A stretch of 64,000 nucleotides of DNA from Clostridium aquiflavi (GCF_031344075.1 NZ_JAVJAN010000024.1:1-64000), one strand, 5' to 3'. Counted from the stretch's first letter, positions 9,226 through 17,879 are shown. Notes: generated by a model not told the origin, from the sequence alone. Program-made: numbers and translations.

Positions 9226-10425
9226 TTAATGAGAATTTTTAAAATCATATATTAAATTATCAGTAGCATTATCAATAACAACTGCTATTTGTTCACCCTC
9301 TGTTCCTAAACTTTTAAGTTTAAAGATTATATTTTCTTGAGAAGCTTTAAATTTTGATAATGTATCATTTAATATTAATGTAGACTTACTTTCTTCACTT
9401 CTGATAAAATCATTCCAAAATACAAGAGGTATACTTAAGCTCTGAAGTAAATTGTATGCTAAATTTATCTCTGCTTTTAAATTATAGTGTTTAGTATATC
9501 CTAATAATACCAACATTCCTTTTGCAATTTGTAATATACTACTGTCTAAATCTTTATCACATAAAATAAGTTCAATAATGTCAGTTAAACTATTTATAGC
9601 AAAACTTTTATGTGGTTCTGGCAATTCAGATATTAGTGATGTGGAAAAGTTATATATTATTTTTACAAATGAGCATTCATTAGTCTTTTTTCTAAGATGA
9701 CCATTACCATCCAACATTATATTAGCTTTATGATAATATAATGGATTTTTTTGAAAGGATGTATTTATATATATTTTCTCTTCATTTACAGAATTAAGAA
9801 GACAATTTACATAATCATACTTAGCGCTAATAGATAACACTTTATCTTTATTGGCATTTATTTCATTATAATATCTGTTGATAAATTCATTTGAAAAACC
9901 TTGTCCATCAAAAGATATGCATCTATTTACTTTATCCGATAAAAGTGCAACATATTTAGCTTTATTACCACCTTTTGAATGACCTGTTACTGTAATGTTT
10001 TTATATTTAAGATTATTTATATAATTTAATGCTCTTATTTGTTCGGGTGTATCAGACATATAAGCTCCTTCACCATTATCACTCCACTCTTCTATAGTCT
10101 TAGTGCCCCTAAATACAACAAAAACATGATTATCATGCTTATCAACAAAGCAAGCAGCTTTCACTCCAGTATTATCAACTTCTATATTTTCGATCTTTAA
10201 GTTATTTAGTTTATCATTTTCTTGTATTTGCTTTAAAACTACTAACCATTCACTCTTCTTTACAACTTCTTTGCATTCACGTCTAGTTAAAATTGCTTTA
10301 TTTAAGTTATTCTTATATAACATAGATTTAACAAGTTTACCAACAGTATTTTCATTAAATACATTTAATTTAAGATATATTAAATTAGATAATAGTAATA
10401 ATTCACTATTATTTAAATCAGACAT
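9226..10425 (-). CDS. Mbeg1-like (DUF2974) alpha/beta-hydrolase-fold protein
   Basis: A 399-aa protein. VFVVFRGTKTIEEWSDN followed by ITVTGHSKGGNKA (a GxSxG nucleophile elbow, Ser in GHSKGG) and ISFDGQGFSNEF fit the class-3-lipase-like Mbeg1/DUF2974 family. Such proteins are common in Firmicutes but their substrates are unknown. No signal peptide is seen, so it is probably cytoplasmic. A longer frame would begin 13 residues earlier, but the ATG at 10425 has GGAGG at good spacing and begins the conserved N-terminus. Confidence 0.8.
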   Translation of the reverse strand: MSDLNNSELLLLSNLIYLKLNVFNENTVGKLVKSMLYKNNLNKAILTRRECKEVVKKSEWLVVLKQIQENDKLNNLKIENIEVDNTGVKAACFVDKHDNHVFVVFRGTKTIEEWSDNGEGAYMSDTPEQIRALNYINNLKYKNITVTGHSKGGNKAKYVALLSDKVNRCISFDGQGFSNEFINRYYNEINANKDKVLSISAKYDYVNCLLNSVNEEKIYINTSFQKNPLYYHKANIMLDGNGHLRKKTNECSFVKIIYNFSTSLISELPEPHKSFAINSLTDIIELILCDKDLDSSILQIAKGMLVLLGYTKHYNLKAEINLAYNLLQSLSIPLVFWNDFIRSEESKSTLILNDTLSKFKASQENIIFKLKSLGTEGEQIAVVIDNATDNLIYDFKNSH

Positions 10426-10533
10426 GTTTATCCTCCATAAAAAGTCATTAAAAAATATTATCATAATTTTAATATATTAATTACTAGTATAAATAACACA
10501 CTTAATTTAAGTAATAATACTAATTTTCTAAAT

Positions 10534-10574
10534 AAAAAAATATTACCGAAAATTAAAATCTCCAGTAATATTTT
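10534..10574 (-). terminator. Intrinsic terminator after adh
   Basis: Downstream of the adh stop, the minus strand pairs AAAATATTAC with GTAATATTTT and continues into a T-run. Confidence 0.7.
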
Positions 10575-10587
10575 AATAGTAATCTAT

Positions 10588-11643
10588 TTATAATATAACT
10601 ACTGCTTTAATAAAGTCTTTTGGCTTGTCCTTCATTAATAAAAGAGCATCTTCTATATGTTCAAAACCATTATATACATGTGTAACTAATTTACTTAAAT
10701 CAACACGATTATATATTACTAGATCTCTTAACATTTCTGCTCTAAGACGTCCGCCTGGGCAAAGACCTCCTCTTATAGTCTTATGAGCCATTCCACATCC
10801 ACAATCAACACGTGGTATTGGTAAAGTATCTCCACTTCCATGATAGTTAACATTTGAAACTACTCCACCAGGTTTAAGCATAGATATAGCTTGTCCTAAT
10901 GTTTCAGGGCCACCGCCTGCCATAATGACACGATCAACACCTTTTCCATTAGTTAAATTCATGATTTGTTTAACTATATCACCATTTTTATAGTTTACAA
11001 TATCTGTTGCTCCATAAAATTTAGCAGTTTCAACGCAAATTGGTCTACTTCCTACACCAATAATTCTACCTGCTCCACGTAATTTAGAACCTGCTATACT
11101 CATTAATCCAACTGCTCCAATTCCTATTACTACAACACTAGAGCCCATTTTTATATCAGCTAATTCTGCACCATGAAAACCAGTAGTCATCATATCTGTT
11201 ATCATAACAGCACTTTCTAAAGATATTTCTGATGGTAAAAGTGCTAAATTCATATCTGCATCATTCACATGAAAATATTCTGCAAAAACTCCATCTTTAA
11301 AGTTTGAAAATTTCCATCCAGCAAGCATACCATTTGAATGTTGTTGAAAACCAGCCTGAACTTCTAAAGATCTCCAGTCTGGAGTTGTACAAGGTACTAT
11401 AACCCTATCTCCAACTTTGAATTCCTTAACTTCACTTCCAATTTCAACAATTTCGCCCACAGCTTCATGACCTAAAATCATATTATGTCTATTTCCGAGT
11501 GCACCTTCAAAAACAGTATGAATATCTGATGTACATGGTGACACAGCTAATGGACGTACAATTGCATCATATGGACCTGCAACTGGCCTTTCCTTTTCAA
11601 TCCATCCAACTTTATTAATGCCCAACATTGCAAAACCTTTCAT
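10588..11643 (-). CDS. adh: NADP-dependent secondary alcohol dehydrogenase (isopropanol dehydrogenase)
   Basis: Zinc-dependent medium-chain dehydrogenase of 351 aa, reducing acetone to isopropanol and other ketones with NADPH. From memory it is very close over its full length to the primary-secondary ADH of C. beijerinckii. Seen: catalytic zinc ligands Cys37 (SPCTSD) and His59-Glu60 (ILGHEAVGE), the third-ligand region MITDMMTTGFHGA (Asp near 150), the coenzyme fold VVIGIGAVGLM and the NADP-selecting GVGSRP segment near 198-203. AGGAGG precedes the ATG. It is downstream of a sigma-54 activator gene, and the space between holds a -24/-12 promoter and two enhancer palindromes, so it is almost certainly sigma-54 controlled. 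Confidence 0.97.
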   Translation of the reverse strand: MKGFAMLGINKVGWIEKERPVAGPYDAIVRPLAVSPCTSDIHTVFEGALGNRHNMILGHEAVGEIVEIGSEVKEFKVGDRVIVPCTTPDWRSLEVQAGFQQHSNGMLAGWKFSNFKDGVFAEYFHVNDADMNLALLPSEISLESAVMITDMMTTGFHGAELADIKMGSSVVVIGIGAVGLMSIAGSKLRGAGRIIGVGSRPICVETAKFYGATDIVNYKNGDIVKQIMNLTNGKGVDRVIMAGGGPETLGQAISMLKPGGVVSNVNYHGSGDTLPIPRVDCGCGMAHKTIRGGLCPGGRLRAEMLRDLVIYNRVDLSKLVTHVYNGFEHIEDALLLMKDKPKDFIKAVVIL

Positions 11644-11753
11644 AACTAAATCCCTCCTAGTTTAATTTTCACTAAAATGCGGTTTAAAAATACCATTTAT
11701 AACTGCAAAAATATATTTATAATTCATTTTAGGTTTTATCATAATATATTATC

Positions 11754-11770
11754 AGCAATGATCATGCCAA
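11754..11770 (-). promoter_or_regulatory. Sigma-54 (-24/-12) promoter of adh
   Basis: The minus strand reads TTGGCATGATCATTGCT, matching the consensus TTGGCACG-N4-TTGCW at all but one position, with GG and GC exactly 10 bases apart. It lies 110 bases before the adh ATG, giving a leader of about 100 bases. Confidence 0.9.
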
Positions 11771-11897
11771 TTTTAATTTTAAAATTTCCTTAATCATAAG
11801 TTTTCTGTAAAAACTTATGTATCATGCCATTATTCTAATAAATATCTTTTAAACTTAAAGTTTATGCTGTATTCTATAAAATTCAAAGTAAAAAAAG

Positions 11898-11914
11898 TGT
11901 TGTAAAATACAACA
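11898..11914. promoter_or_regulatory. Enhancer palindrome 1 for the sigma-54 activator
   Basis: A perfect 17-base palindrome, TGTTGTA-AAA-TACAACA, lying about 130 bases upstream of the adh -24/-12 promoter and downstream of the activator gene. It is probably the proximal binding site of the AcoR-like regulator at 12022-13920. The assignment is inferred from position and symmetry. Confidence 0.75.
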
Positions 11915-11930
11915 TTTTTTAAATAAATAC

Positions 11931-11947
11931 TGTTGTATTTTGCAACA
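11931..11947. promoter_or_regulatory. Enhancer palindrome 2 for the sigma-54 activator
   Basis: TGTTGTATTTTGCAACA, a one-mismatch copy of the first palindrome. The two centres are 33 bases apart, about three helical turns, so two activator dimers would sit on the same DNA face, as is usual for upstream activating sequences. Confidence 0.75.
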
Positions 11948-12021
11948 CTGTTGTTTTTTTATACAATATAAAAATATATATTATAATTTGCTTTTCAGTA
12001 ATTTTAATATATACATTAATT

Positions 12022-13920
12022 TTATCTAAACTTAATATTATATTTTTTGATTTTTGCATATAATGTGCTTCTATTTATACCTAAAATTTTGCAGGATTTA
12101 GTAATATTCCCCTTACAATTATTTAAGCAAACTCTTATTGCTCTTTCTTCTAATTCTTCTAATGAGAACATATCATATTGTAAATCTATATTGCTACAAT
12201 TAGACTCTTCTTTAACTGGTTTTTTATTTTCAAAACTAAAAGAAGTATTTCCATCCATATTTATAATATTCTCAATACAATTTTCTAATTCTCTAATATT
12301 TCCTGGCCAATCATAATTTAATAGATTATTATATAGATTTTTGTCAATTGTTGGAATACATTTTTCTAATTTAATAGATTTTATTTCCAAAAAATGTTCT
12401 ATAAGAATTTTTATATCACCAACTCGTTCTCTTAATGAGGGAACATATATTGGAATTACACGTAATCTATAATATAAATCTTCTCTAAAAGTTCCTTTTT
12501 CTACTTCATTTTTTAAGTTTTTGTTAGTTGCAGCAATAATTCTCACATTTACATTAATACATTTATTTCCACCTATTCTAGTAATACATCCTTCTTGCAA
12601 GACCCGTAAAAGATTTATCTGCATATCTAATGGCATTTCTCCTATTTCATCTAAAAATAGTGTTCCTCCATTTGCAAGTTCAAATTTCCCTGCGCATCCT
12701 CCTCTTTTAGCTCCAGTAAAAGCTCCTTCTTCATATCCAAATAACTCACTCTCTATTAAGCTTTTAGGTATTGCTCCACAATTTATTGCAACAAAACTAC
12801 AGTCTCTTCTATTACTATTATTGTGAATAGATTGAGCTATAAGTTCTTTTCCTGTTCCGCTTTCTCCTTGAATGAGTACTGTAGAAGGACTATTAGCTAT
12901 ATTTTTCGCTTGTTCTTTTAACTTTAGGATTTGCTCACTTTTGCCAATTATATCATTAAACGTGTATTGGGCTGTTCTACCTGTATACTTATTAACTAAA
13001 TTATATACATTTTTCATATCTTTAAATATACATACAATACCACTTATATTTCTTTCTTTATCTTTTATTGGATATACATTCAAATTAAACCTTTTCTTTT
13101 TATTCGAATATGTAATTTCTATATTTTCATATGCTCTTCCACTTTTAAGATGATCAAATATTTCTTCCCAATTATCTAAAATAGAATCTACATTCTTATT
13201 TATAACATCTTTTTCTTTTATATTTAACATATCACATGCACTGTTGTTTATAGCTTTCACTATACCTTCTATGTCTACAGCAAAAATCCCTAAATTTAAC
13301 GAATTCATAACTTTATTTAAATATTGATGTGCTTTAAATAACTCTTTTTGAGTCTTTTCAACCTTCAATTGATTTTCAATTGATTTTACAGCTGCCACTA
13401 CAAGTCCTAAAGTATGAGGGTGGGCTAATTGACGTCGACCAGTTAAATTTAAACAGCCAATTATATCTTTTTTTTCATTATGAATAACGGCAGAAGAGCA
13501 TGTCCAAATGTGAAAAGCTTTTATAAAATGTTCTTCGCCCAGAATCTGAATTGAGGAATTTTCATAAAGGGCAGTTCCTATACCATTAGTTCCGGCACTT
13601 CTTTCACTCATATCTGTTCCTTCTACAATTCCAACTTTAATCTGATCTATTATTATATCTTCATCACCTATAATAGTAAGAACAACTCCATTTTTATCTG
13701 TAAGATATAATGAAAATCCTGATCCTCTTAAAAAGTCATAAAGTATTTCCATAAATGGTCTAGCTATATTTATTAACTCACAGTTTTTTCTTATCAATAT
13801 ATTAAGTTCTTTATTTTTAAGTATTCTTGAAGGATTATGAATATTGTTTCCCACGCCATATTTAATACACCTTTCATGTGATCTATTTAATATTTCTTGG
13901 TATGTATTTTCTTCAAACAT
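12022..13920 (-). CDS. Sigma-54-dependent transcriptional activator, AcoR-like
   Basis: A 632-aa enhancer-binding protein. Domains in order: GAF-type sensory region (about 60-190, with EGTDMSERSAGTNGIGTALY typical of AcoR-type proteins), PAS domain (about 205-310), AAA+ central domain (about 325-560) with Walker A GESGTGKE, the sigma-54-contacting loop GAFTGA, and Walker B GGTLFLDEIGEM, and a C-terminal Fis-type helix-turn-helix (ITKSCKILGINRSTLYAKIK). GGAGG precedes the ATG. It lies just upstream of adh in the same direction, so it is the likely activator of the sigma-54 promoter at 11754-11770. Signal unknown; GAF/PAS members often sense acetoin, aldehydes or redox state. Confidence 0.93.
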   Translation of the reverse strand: MFEENTYQEILNRSHERCIKYGVGNNIHNPSRILKNKELNILIRKNCELINIARPFMEILYDFLRGSGFSLYLTDKNGVVLTIIGDEDIIIDQIKVGIVEGTDMSERSAGTNGIGTALYENSSIQILGEEHFIKAFHIWTCSSAVIHNEKKDIIGCLNLTGRRQLAHPHTLGLVVAAVKSIENQLKVEKTQKELFKAHQYLNKVMNSLNLGIFAVDIEGIVKAINNSACDMLNIKEKDVINKNVDSILDNWEEIFDHLKSGRAYENIEITYSNKKKRFNLNVYPIKDKERNISGIVCIFKDMKNVYNLVNKYTGRTAQYTFNDIIGKSEQILKLKEQAKNIANSPSTVLIQGESGTGKELIAQSIHNNSNRRDCSFVAINCGAIPKSLIESELFGYEEGAFTGAKRGGCAGKFELANGGTLFLDEIGEMPLDMQINLLRVLQEGCITRIGGNKCINVNVRIIAATNKNLKNEVEKGTFREDLYYRLRVIPIYVPSLRERVGDIKILIEHFLEIKSIKLEKCIPTIDKNLYNNLLNYDWPGNIRELENCIENIINMDGNTSFSFENKKPVKEESNCSNIDLQYDMFSLEELEERAIRVCLNNCKGNITKSCKILGINRSTLYAKIKKYNIKFR

Positions 13921-14197
13921 TTAATCTTACCTCCACACTATTGATTTATAATATATTATCTATTTTTATAAATTTTAGCTTACATACAATATTGTAACTC
14001 AATAATAATATTTCATCCAATAAATAGCATATCCACTTTTTAAAATTAAATTTAATCTTAGTAAAACTTATTTTAACTAGATATATAAATAAAAGTTGTT
14101 TTAAGGCAAGAACTCTTCAGATGTGTTAATTAACCCAAATGATTAAGATATATCTAAAAAATCTTATAAGTTGATAAATACTAATTTTCTAAACTGC
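13921..14197. other. Intergenic region upstream of the sigma-54 activator gene
   Basis: AT-rich spacer between the activator start and the terminator of the RNA gene. It should hold the activator promoter, but I see no convincing -35/-10 or -24/-12 pair and no open frame with a ribosome site. Confidence 0.4.
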
Positions 14198-14232
14198 AAA
14201 AAGAGCAAACATTTTACCAATGTTTGCTCTTT
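14198..14232 (-). terminator. Intrinsic terminator of the ncRNA gene
   Basis: Perfect 14-base-pair stem, AAAGAGCAAACATT with AATGTTTGCTCTTT around a 5-base loop, running directly into TTTTT on the minus strand. Confidence 0.92.
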
Positions 14233-14399
14233 CCCAGTAACTGATTTTTAAGTTGTCCGCCAACTGGGTACGCCGTACGTCGTACATTGCTTCAGGGATT
14301 TTTACGTTGCCCATCACAACTGCATACCTATTTCTGATATGCTCCTCTGCCGGATTTAAGTGTCAGTTCACTTAAGATAAATTGTTTAACCTTTATCTT
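14198..14399 (-). ncRNA. Free-standing structured non-coding RNA, about 200 nt, family not identified
   Basis: A GC-richer island with a complete transcription unit on the minus strand: promoter at 14406-14434, predicted start near 14399, terminator at 14198-14232. The RNA has at least six local hairpins: AAGATAAA/TTTATCTT, AAGTG/CACTT, GCATATC/GGTATGC, GTTG/CAAC, GTACG/CGTAC and CCCAGT/ACTGGG with an inner GTTG/CAAC. No long open frame or ribosome site is present. I ruled out RNase P, SRP RNA, tmRNA and the riboswitch classes I know by their core motifs. Length, stand-alone position and dense structure would fit the raiA-motif RNA known from clostridia, but I cannot confirm it. Confidence 0.75.
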
Positions 14400-14405
14400 G
14401 AGTTC

Positions 14406-14434
14406 ATTATACAGCAGCTTGTAATTGATTACAA
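14406..14434 (-). promoter_or_regulatory. Vegetative promoter of the ncRNA gene with overlapping palindrome
   Basis: On the minus strand TTGTAA (-35, 14429-14434) and a perfect TATAAT (-10, 14406-14411) are separated by 17 bases. The -35 box lies inside a perfect palindrome TTGTAAT-TG-ATTACAA (14419-14434), which could be an operator for an unknown repressor or activator. The promoter starts 33 bases after the stop of the HMA-like gene. Confidence 0.8.
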
Positions 14435-14466
14435 TACTTTTTTTAAAAATTTAAATTAAATTTTTA

Positions 14467-14670
14467 TTATTCTATATTATGTCCTGTATGATAAATACAA
14501 TTTCTAATTTTTGATGGTGTTGCAGGACTATTGTATATTATTTCAACACTTTCTCTTGCGGCATCAATACACACTTGATTTACACCTTCTATTTTTATTA
14601 ATGCATTCTTAACTTGCGTTTTCATGTTAGAATTTGATAAACCTTGAATAATATAATGTTCTCTTTCCAT
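14467..14670 (-). CDS. HMA-like (CopZ fold) small protein without metal-binding cysteines
   Basis: A 67-aa protein with the beta-alpha-beta-beta-alpha-beta pattern of heavy-metal-associated domains: YIIQGLSNSNMKTQVKNALI, IEGVNQVCIDAARESVEIIY, then a final helix and strand. The metal motif GMxCxxC of true HMA proteins is replaced by GLSNSNM, so copper binding at the usual site is not possible. AAGGAG precedes the ATG. It ends 33 bases before the promoter of the ncRNA gene, in the same direction. Function unknown. Confidence 0.75.
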   Translation of the reverse strand: MEREHYIIQGLSNSNMKTQVKNALIKIEGVNQVCIDAARESVEIIYNSPATPSKIRNCIYHTGHNIE

Positions 14671-14935
14671 ACTAATCTCTCCTTACTATAAAAGTACTTA
14701 TAAAAATAGTATGTACATAAAATATTAATTATATTTACTTGTATATAATTTAATTCTAATTCAATGCTAAATAAATTTATATCTAATCATTTTCATTATA
14801 TATTTATCTTATTTTACTGTTTTATTCTATAATTCTATAAAATAAAAGGACTAAGTAGTCTTCCTTAATCCTTCATTTTAAGCAAACTTTATTAAACTTT
14901 GAGTTGTTTAATAGAATTTTTCTAGGTTTGGGTCA

Positions 14936-15541
14936 TTAAGACAGTTTATCTAAAAAATTTTTTAAAATATTTGCTGTAATTCCCCATATAACATAGTCTT
15001 TATATTTATAAAAAAGTGAAATATATTTACCTTCTTTAAATCTATAATCTTTTCCATTAAAAATTAAATCGTATGGGAAATCATCAGATCTAGTCACAGT
15101 TAATTTACCCATTGATTTTAATGGATTATATGAAAGTAAATATTGAAGAGGTATATAAAATACATGATCTACTTCACTTTCATTTATAGACAATTTATTA
15201 ATATTATTTACTATTCCTAGAAAAGTATGAATTATCATTCCATCATGCCTTATAGTAAGATCTAATTCATTTATTATTTTAATGTCTTTAATTCCTAGTT
15301 CCTCATAAAATTCTCTAATACCTGCTTCTTTTGGTGTTTCATTATTATCTATTCTGCCACCTGGAAAACATATGTCTCCTGGTTGAGCATTTAATTTTTT
15401 TGATCTTAATTCAAATAATATATGTACTTCTCCATCTATTTCTACTAAAGGTATTATTACAGAAGCTCTCTTGTCTTTTTCCCATCCATTTATATAAGGG
15501 CTTAATTTTTCAATTCTATTTATTATTTTATTTATATTCAT
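14936..15541 (-). CDS. Nudix hydrolase, CoA pyrophosphatase-like (NudL/YeaB family)
   Basis: A 201-aa protein with a complete Nudix box, GGRIDNNE-x7-REFYEELGI, matching GX5EX7REUXEEXGU with its catalytic glutamates. The preceding VHILFELRSKKLNAQPGDICFPGG is the family-specific region of CoA pyrophosphatases, which split CoA to 4'-phosphopantetheine and 3',5'-ADP. GGAG precedes the ATG. No evident operon partners. Confidence 0.87.
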   Translation of the reverse strand: MNINKIINRIEKLSPYINGWEKDKRASVIIPLVEIDGEVHILFELRSKKLNAQPGDICFPGGRIDNNETPKEAGIREFYEELGIKDIKIINELDLTIRHDGMIIHTFLGIVNNINKLSINESEVDHVFYIPLQYLLSYNPLKSMGKLTVTRSDDFPYDLIFNGKDYRFKEGKYISLFYKYKDYVIWGITANILKNFLDKLS

Positions 15542-15729
15542 ATTTATTCTCCATTTTTAATATTAGTTTTAAGAAAAACAATTATATTTTAATTATATGC
15601 AATTAATTCTAATTACATAAATTTAAAACAAAAATAATTTTATGCTAAGATTTATTTTAAACTATAGTATAAAAGTAATATATTTATATCTATTTTATAT
15701 CTATAATTTTTTCTTATCAATAACAAAAT

Positions 15730-15771
15730 AAAAGCATGGACAAAACTCAATTTATTAAGATCCATGCTTTT
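15730..15771 (-). terminator. Intrinsic terminator after the L,D-transpeptidase gene
   Basis: AAAAGCATGGA pairs with TCCATGCTTTT around a 20-base loop, 25 bases after the stop codon, with T-rich sequence following on the minus strand. Confidence 0.75.
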
Positions 15772-15795
15772 GAAATAAGTTGGATAAAATTATAT

Positions 15796-16287
15796 TTAAC
15801 TTATTACAACTTTAGTTGCTTCGGGAATATTATCCCAGATCCATTTTGCATTTATTTTATTTAGCCTAATACAACCATCAGATAAAGCCTTTCCTAATCT
15901 TCCATCTCTAATTGATCCATCTAAATTATATATTATAGAGTGAAATAAATAGTTTCCCTTAAATTGTGTATAATACCAACACTTATACCCCTTATTCACT
16001 CCAAAATATAAGCCTTTCACTCCAATTGTAAAAGTTCCGGTAGGAGTAGGTGTTTCTTTTTTACCAATTGTACATAAATAACTATGAACTATTTTCCATT
16101 TTCCTTTACTTCCATTAAATATATTTACTTTGAAATTTTTTAAATCTACCCATATAATATATTGAGTTTTACTTGAAAAGTTATTTAGATTAACATAGTT
16201 AGTAACAATAGTTTCATAATTTGCTCCTGCACCATCAATAAAATTCTTCCTATTGTATATTAAAAGTTTATTAAAAAAATCCTTCAT
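15796..16287 (-). CDS. L,D-transpeptidase (YkuD domain)
   Basis: A 163-aa protein with a YkuD catalytic domain: QYIIWVDLKNFKVNIFNGSKG at its start, TPTPTGTFTIG in the middle, a FHSIIYN histidine, and the nucleophile in ALSDGCIRLNKINAKWIWD (SDGC, where the family more often has SHGC). These enzymes form 3-3 cross-links in peptidoglycan or attach proteins to it. No signal peptide is seen, unusual for a wall enzyme but common in short clostridial YkuD proteins. An upstream TTG would add 6 residues; the ATG at 16287 has AAGGAT in the right place. Confidence 0.85.
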   Translation of the reverse strand: MKDFFNKLLIYNRKNFIDGAGANYETIVTNYVNLNNFSSKTQYIIWVDLKNFKVNIFNGSKGKWKIVHSYLCTIGKKETPTPTGTFTIGVKGLYFGVNKGYKCWYYTQFKGNYLFHSIIYNLDGSIRDGRLGKALSDGCIRLNKINAKWIWDNIPEATKVVIS

Positions 16288-16370
16288 TACGATTATCCTT
16301 AACAATTATTCTTAAAATAGTATATGAATGATTTAAAAAATGTATAAAGCCTAATTAATCTTAATTATTT

Positions 16371-17144
16371 TTATTTACAGCTTTGTTTTGATAGTTTTAT
16401 CTGTTTTTTTAAATAATTTTTTGTTATTTTAGAAGTGTATACTTTTAATTTTAAAGCTTTAGATATCTCTATTTTATATTTTTTATTTTTTATATATTCC
16501 TTTAATTCTTTTATTGTATGACATTCAGTTTCAAAGCATGTCTTTACAGTACCAAGTTGTACTGGATAATGACTATCACTTCCTGTTACATAGGGTATAT
16601 TTAAAATTTTTGATAAATTTGCTACTTCATTCTCTACAATCTCAATACCTCTTTTATAAATATCTTTTGTATTTAAATCTAGTGCATCCAATCTCTCTAA
16701 ATACTTTTTAGGCTGTAAGTATAATTTGTGATTTTCTCTATAAGGATGGCTGCCTATAATTAAGCATTCATATTTTTCACCTAAATCTAGTAGTTTTCCA
16801 AAAGGAATAAAATTATTTTTTTTAACATGAGGTTCAAGAGCAGTTCTAATTTTTAATATAGAATCTCTGTTTCCTGATACTATGACATGACCGCCATATC
16901 TTATATCTACTTCCATACCAATAAAAACTGAAAACCCATTAACAATATATCTATCTCCATCATATTCATAGTTATTTTCTAAATAAGAGTATGAAGACAT
17001 TAGATCAACTGCATTAAAATGTTCACATAAAATAAATCCATCCAAGCCATTTTCTTTTGCATATTCTATTCCTAACAAAAATAATTCAGGATCAAAATTA
17101 AGTTTTTTACTAAGAATACCATGTACATGGAAATCTATATTCAT
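16371..17144 (-). CDS. PHP-domain metal-dependent phosphoesterase
   Basis: A 257-aa protein with PHP metal-ligand motifs in order: DFHVHG at residues 4-9, the FILCEHFNAVDL stretch, EVDIRYGGHVIV, GSHPYRENHK and GSDSHYP near 195. The family hydrolyses phosphate esters or nucleotides; the substrate here is unknown. The last 50 residues are basic and variable. AAGGAG precedes the ATG. Its neighbours give no pathway hint. Confidence 0.85.
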   Translation of the reverse strand: MNIDFHVHGILSKKLNFDPELFLLGIEYAKENGLDGFILCEHFNAVDLMSSYSYLENNYEYDGDRYIVNGFSVFIGMEVDIRYGGHVIVSGNRDSILKIRTALEPHVKKNNFIPFGKLLDLGEKYECLIIGSHPYRENHKLYLQPKKYLERLDALDLNTKDIYKRGIEIVENEVANLSKILNIPYVTGSDSHYPVQLGTVKTCFETECHTIKELKEYIKNKKYKIEISKALKLKVYTSKITKNYLKKQIKLSKQSCK

Positions 17145-17258
17145 GATTTATCTCCTTAATTTAGTACTTAAATACAGTTATTTAAATTAATACTATAATA
17201 CATGAATATGTATTAAATTAATTATTGTCACACCATATTTTATGAAAACATAAAGTGA

Positions 17259-17879
17259 CTATAGAAGGTTTATACCCTCAACTCTAAATCCAATTTCTTT
17301 ATTAGCTAGCCTATAGCTCTCTCTTATTATTTCTTCCTCACTAGCTTCATTTCCTAATAAACTATCTATTGTAAGTTGAGCTCTATTGCTAAAGTATTTA
17401 TCCAAAAGATTTTTTTCTATATCTTCTTGTGTTCCTATAGAATGATCATCCAATATATGTTTAACATTAAATCCTTTATCTCTTAAAGCTCTTCCAACAA
17501 GTATACTCCTGTGGCATCTTATTGGGTCTTGCATAGCTCCAAGTAATACTATTCTATAACCTTTATTTATTCCATTCTTTAGTCTATCTATACCTTTGAG
17601 AAAAGAAGATTCATTAACTACTCTTTCGAAATCTGCATATCCTTCCCCAGTATAAGATATTTTTAAACTTCGATTAGCAGCGAATTCTTCTGCCATATAA
17701 ATATATATAAATCCTGCTTGTGTTAAAGCTTTTTGTATTGTCTCTTTGTTAAATTGAACATTATACTTAGAGTATGGAATCCCTCTTATATCAACAACAG
17801 TATCAATATCATAATGCTTTAGCATATAAATTAATCTTTCTAAAGAGTAGTTAGAATGTCCTATTGTGTATATTTTCAT
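17259..17879 (-). CDS. DUF488 domain protein
   Basis: A 206-aa protein starting with YTIGHSNYSLERLIYMLK and DTVVDIRGIPYSKYN, the signature of DUF488; VLLGAMQDPIRCHRSILVGRAL carries the conserved cysteine-histidine pair (RCHR). The family has no established activity. AAAGGAGG precedes the ATG. Confidence 0.85.
   Translation of the reverse strand: MKIYTIGHSNYSLERLIYMLKHYDIDTVVDIRGIPYSKYNVQFNKETIQKALTQAGFIYIYMAEEFAANRSLKISYTGEGYADFERVVNESSFLKGIDRLKNGINKGYRIVLLGAMQDPIRCHRSILVGRALRDKGFNVKHILDDHSIGTQEDIEKNLLDKYFSNRAQLTIDSLLGNEASEEEIIRESYRLANKEIGFRVEGINLL

Noticed and set aside
10588..13920. Link between the alcohol dehydrogenase and the microcompartment operon at 61-64 kb as its missing alcohol dehydrogenase
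   Set aside because: The enzyme is NADP-dependent and of the secondary type, lacks any N-terminal targeting extension and lies 47 kb away under a different promoter.
14198..14399. Lysine riboswitch or other metabolite switch for the RNA at 14.2-14.4 kb
   Set aside because: Only scattered likeness to the lysine core (AGAGG, TGAAGC) was found, key blocks are absent, and no gene follows closely downstream.
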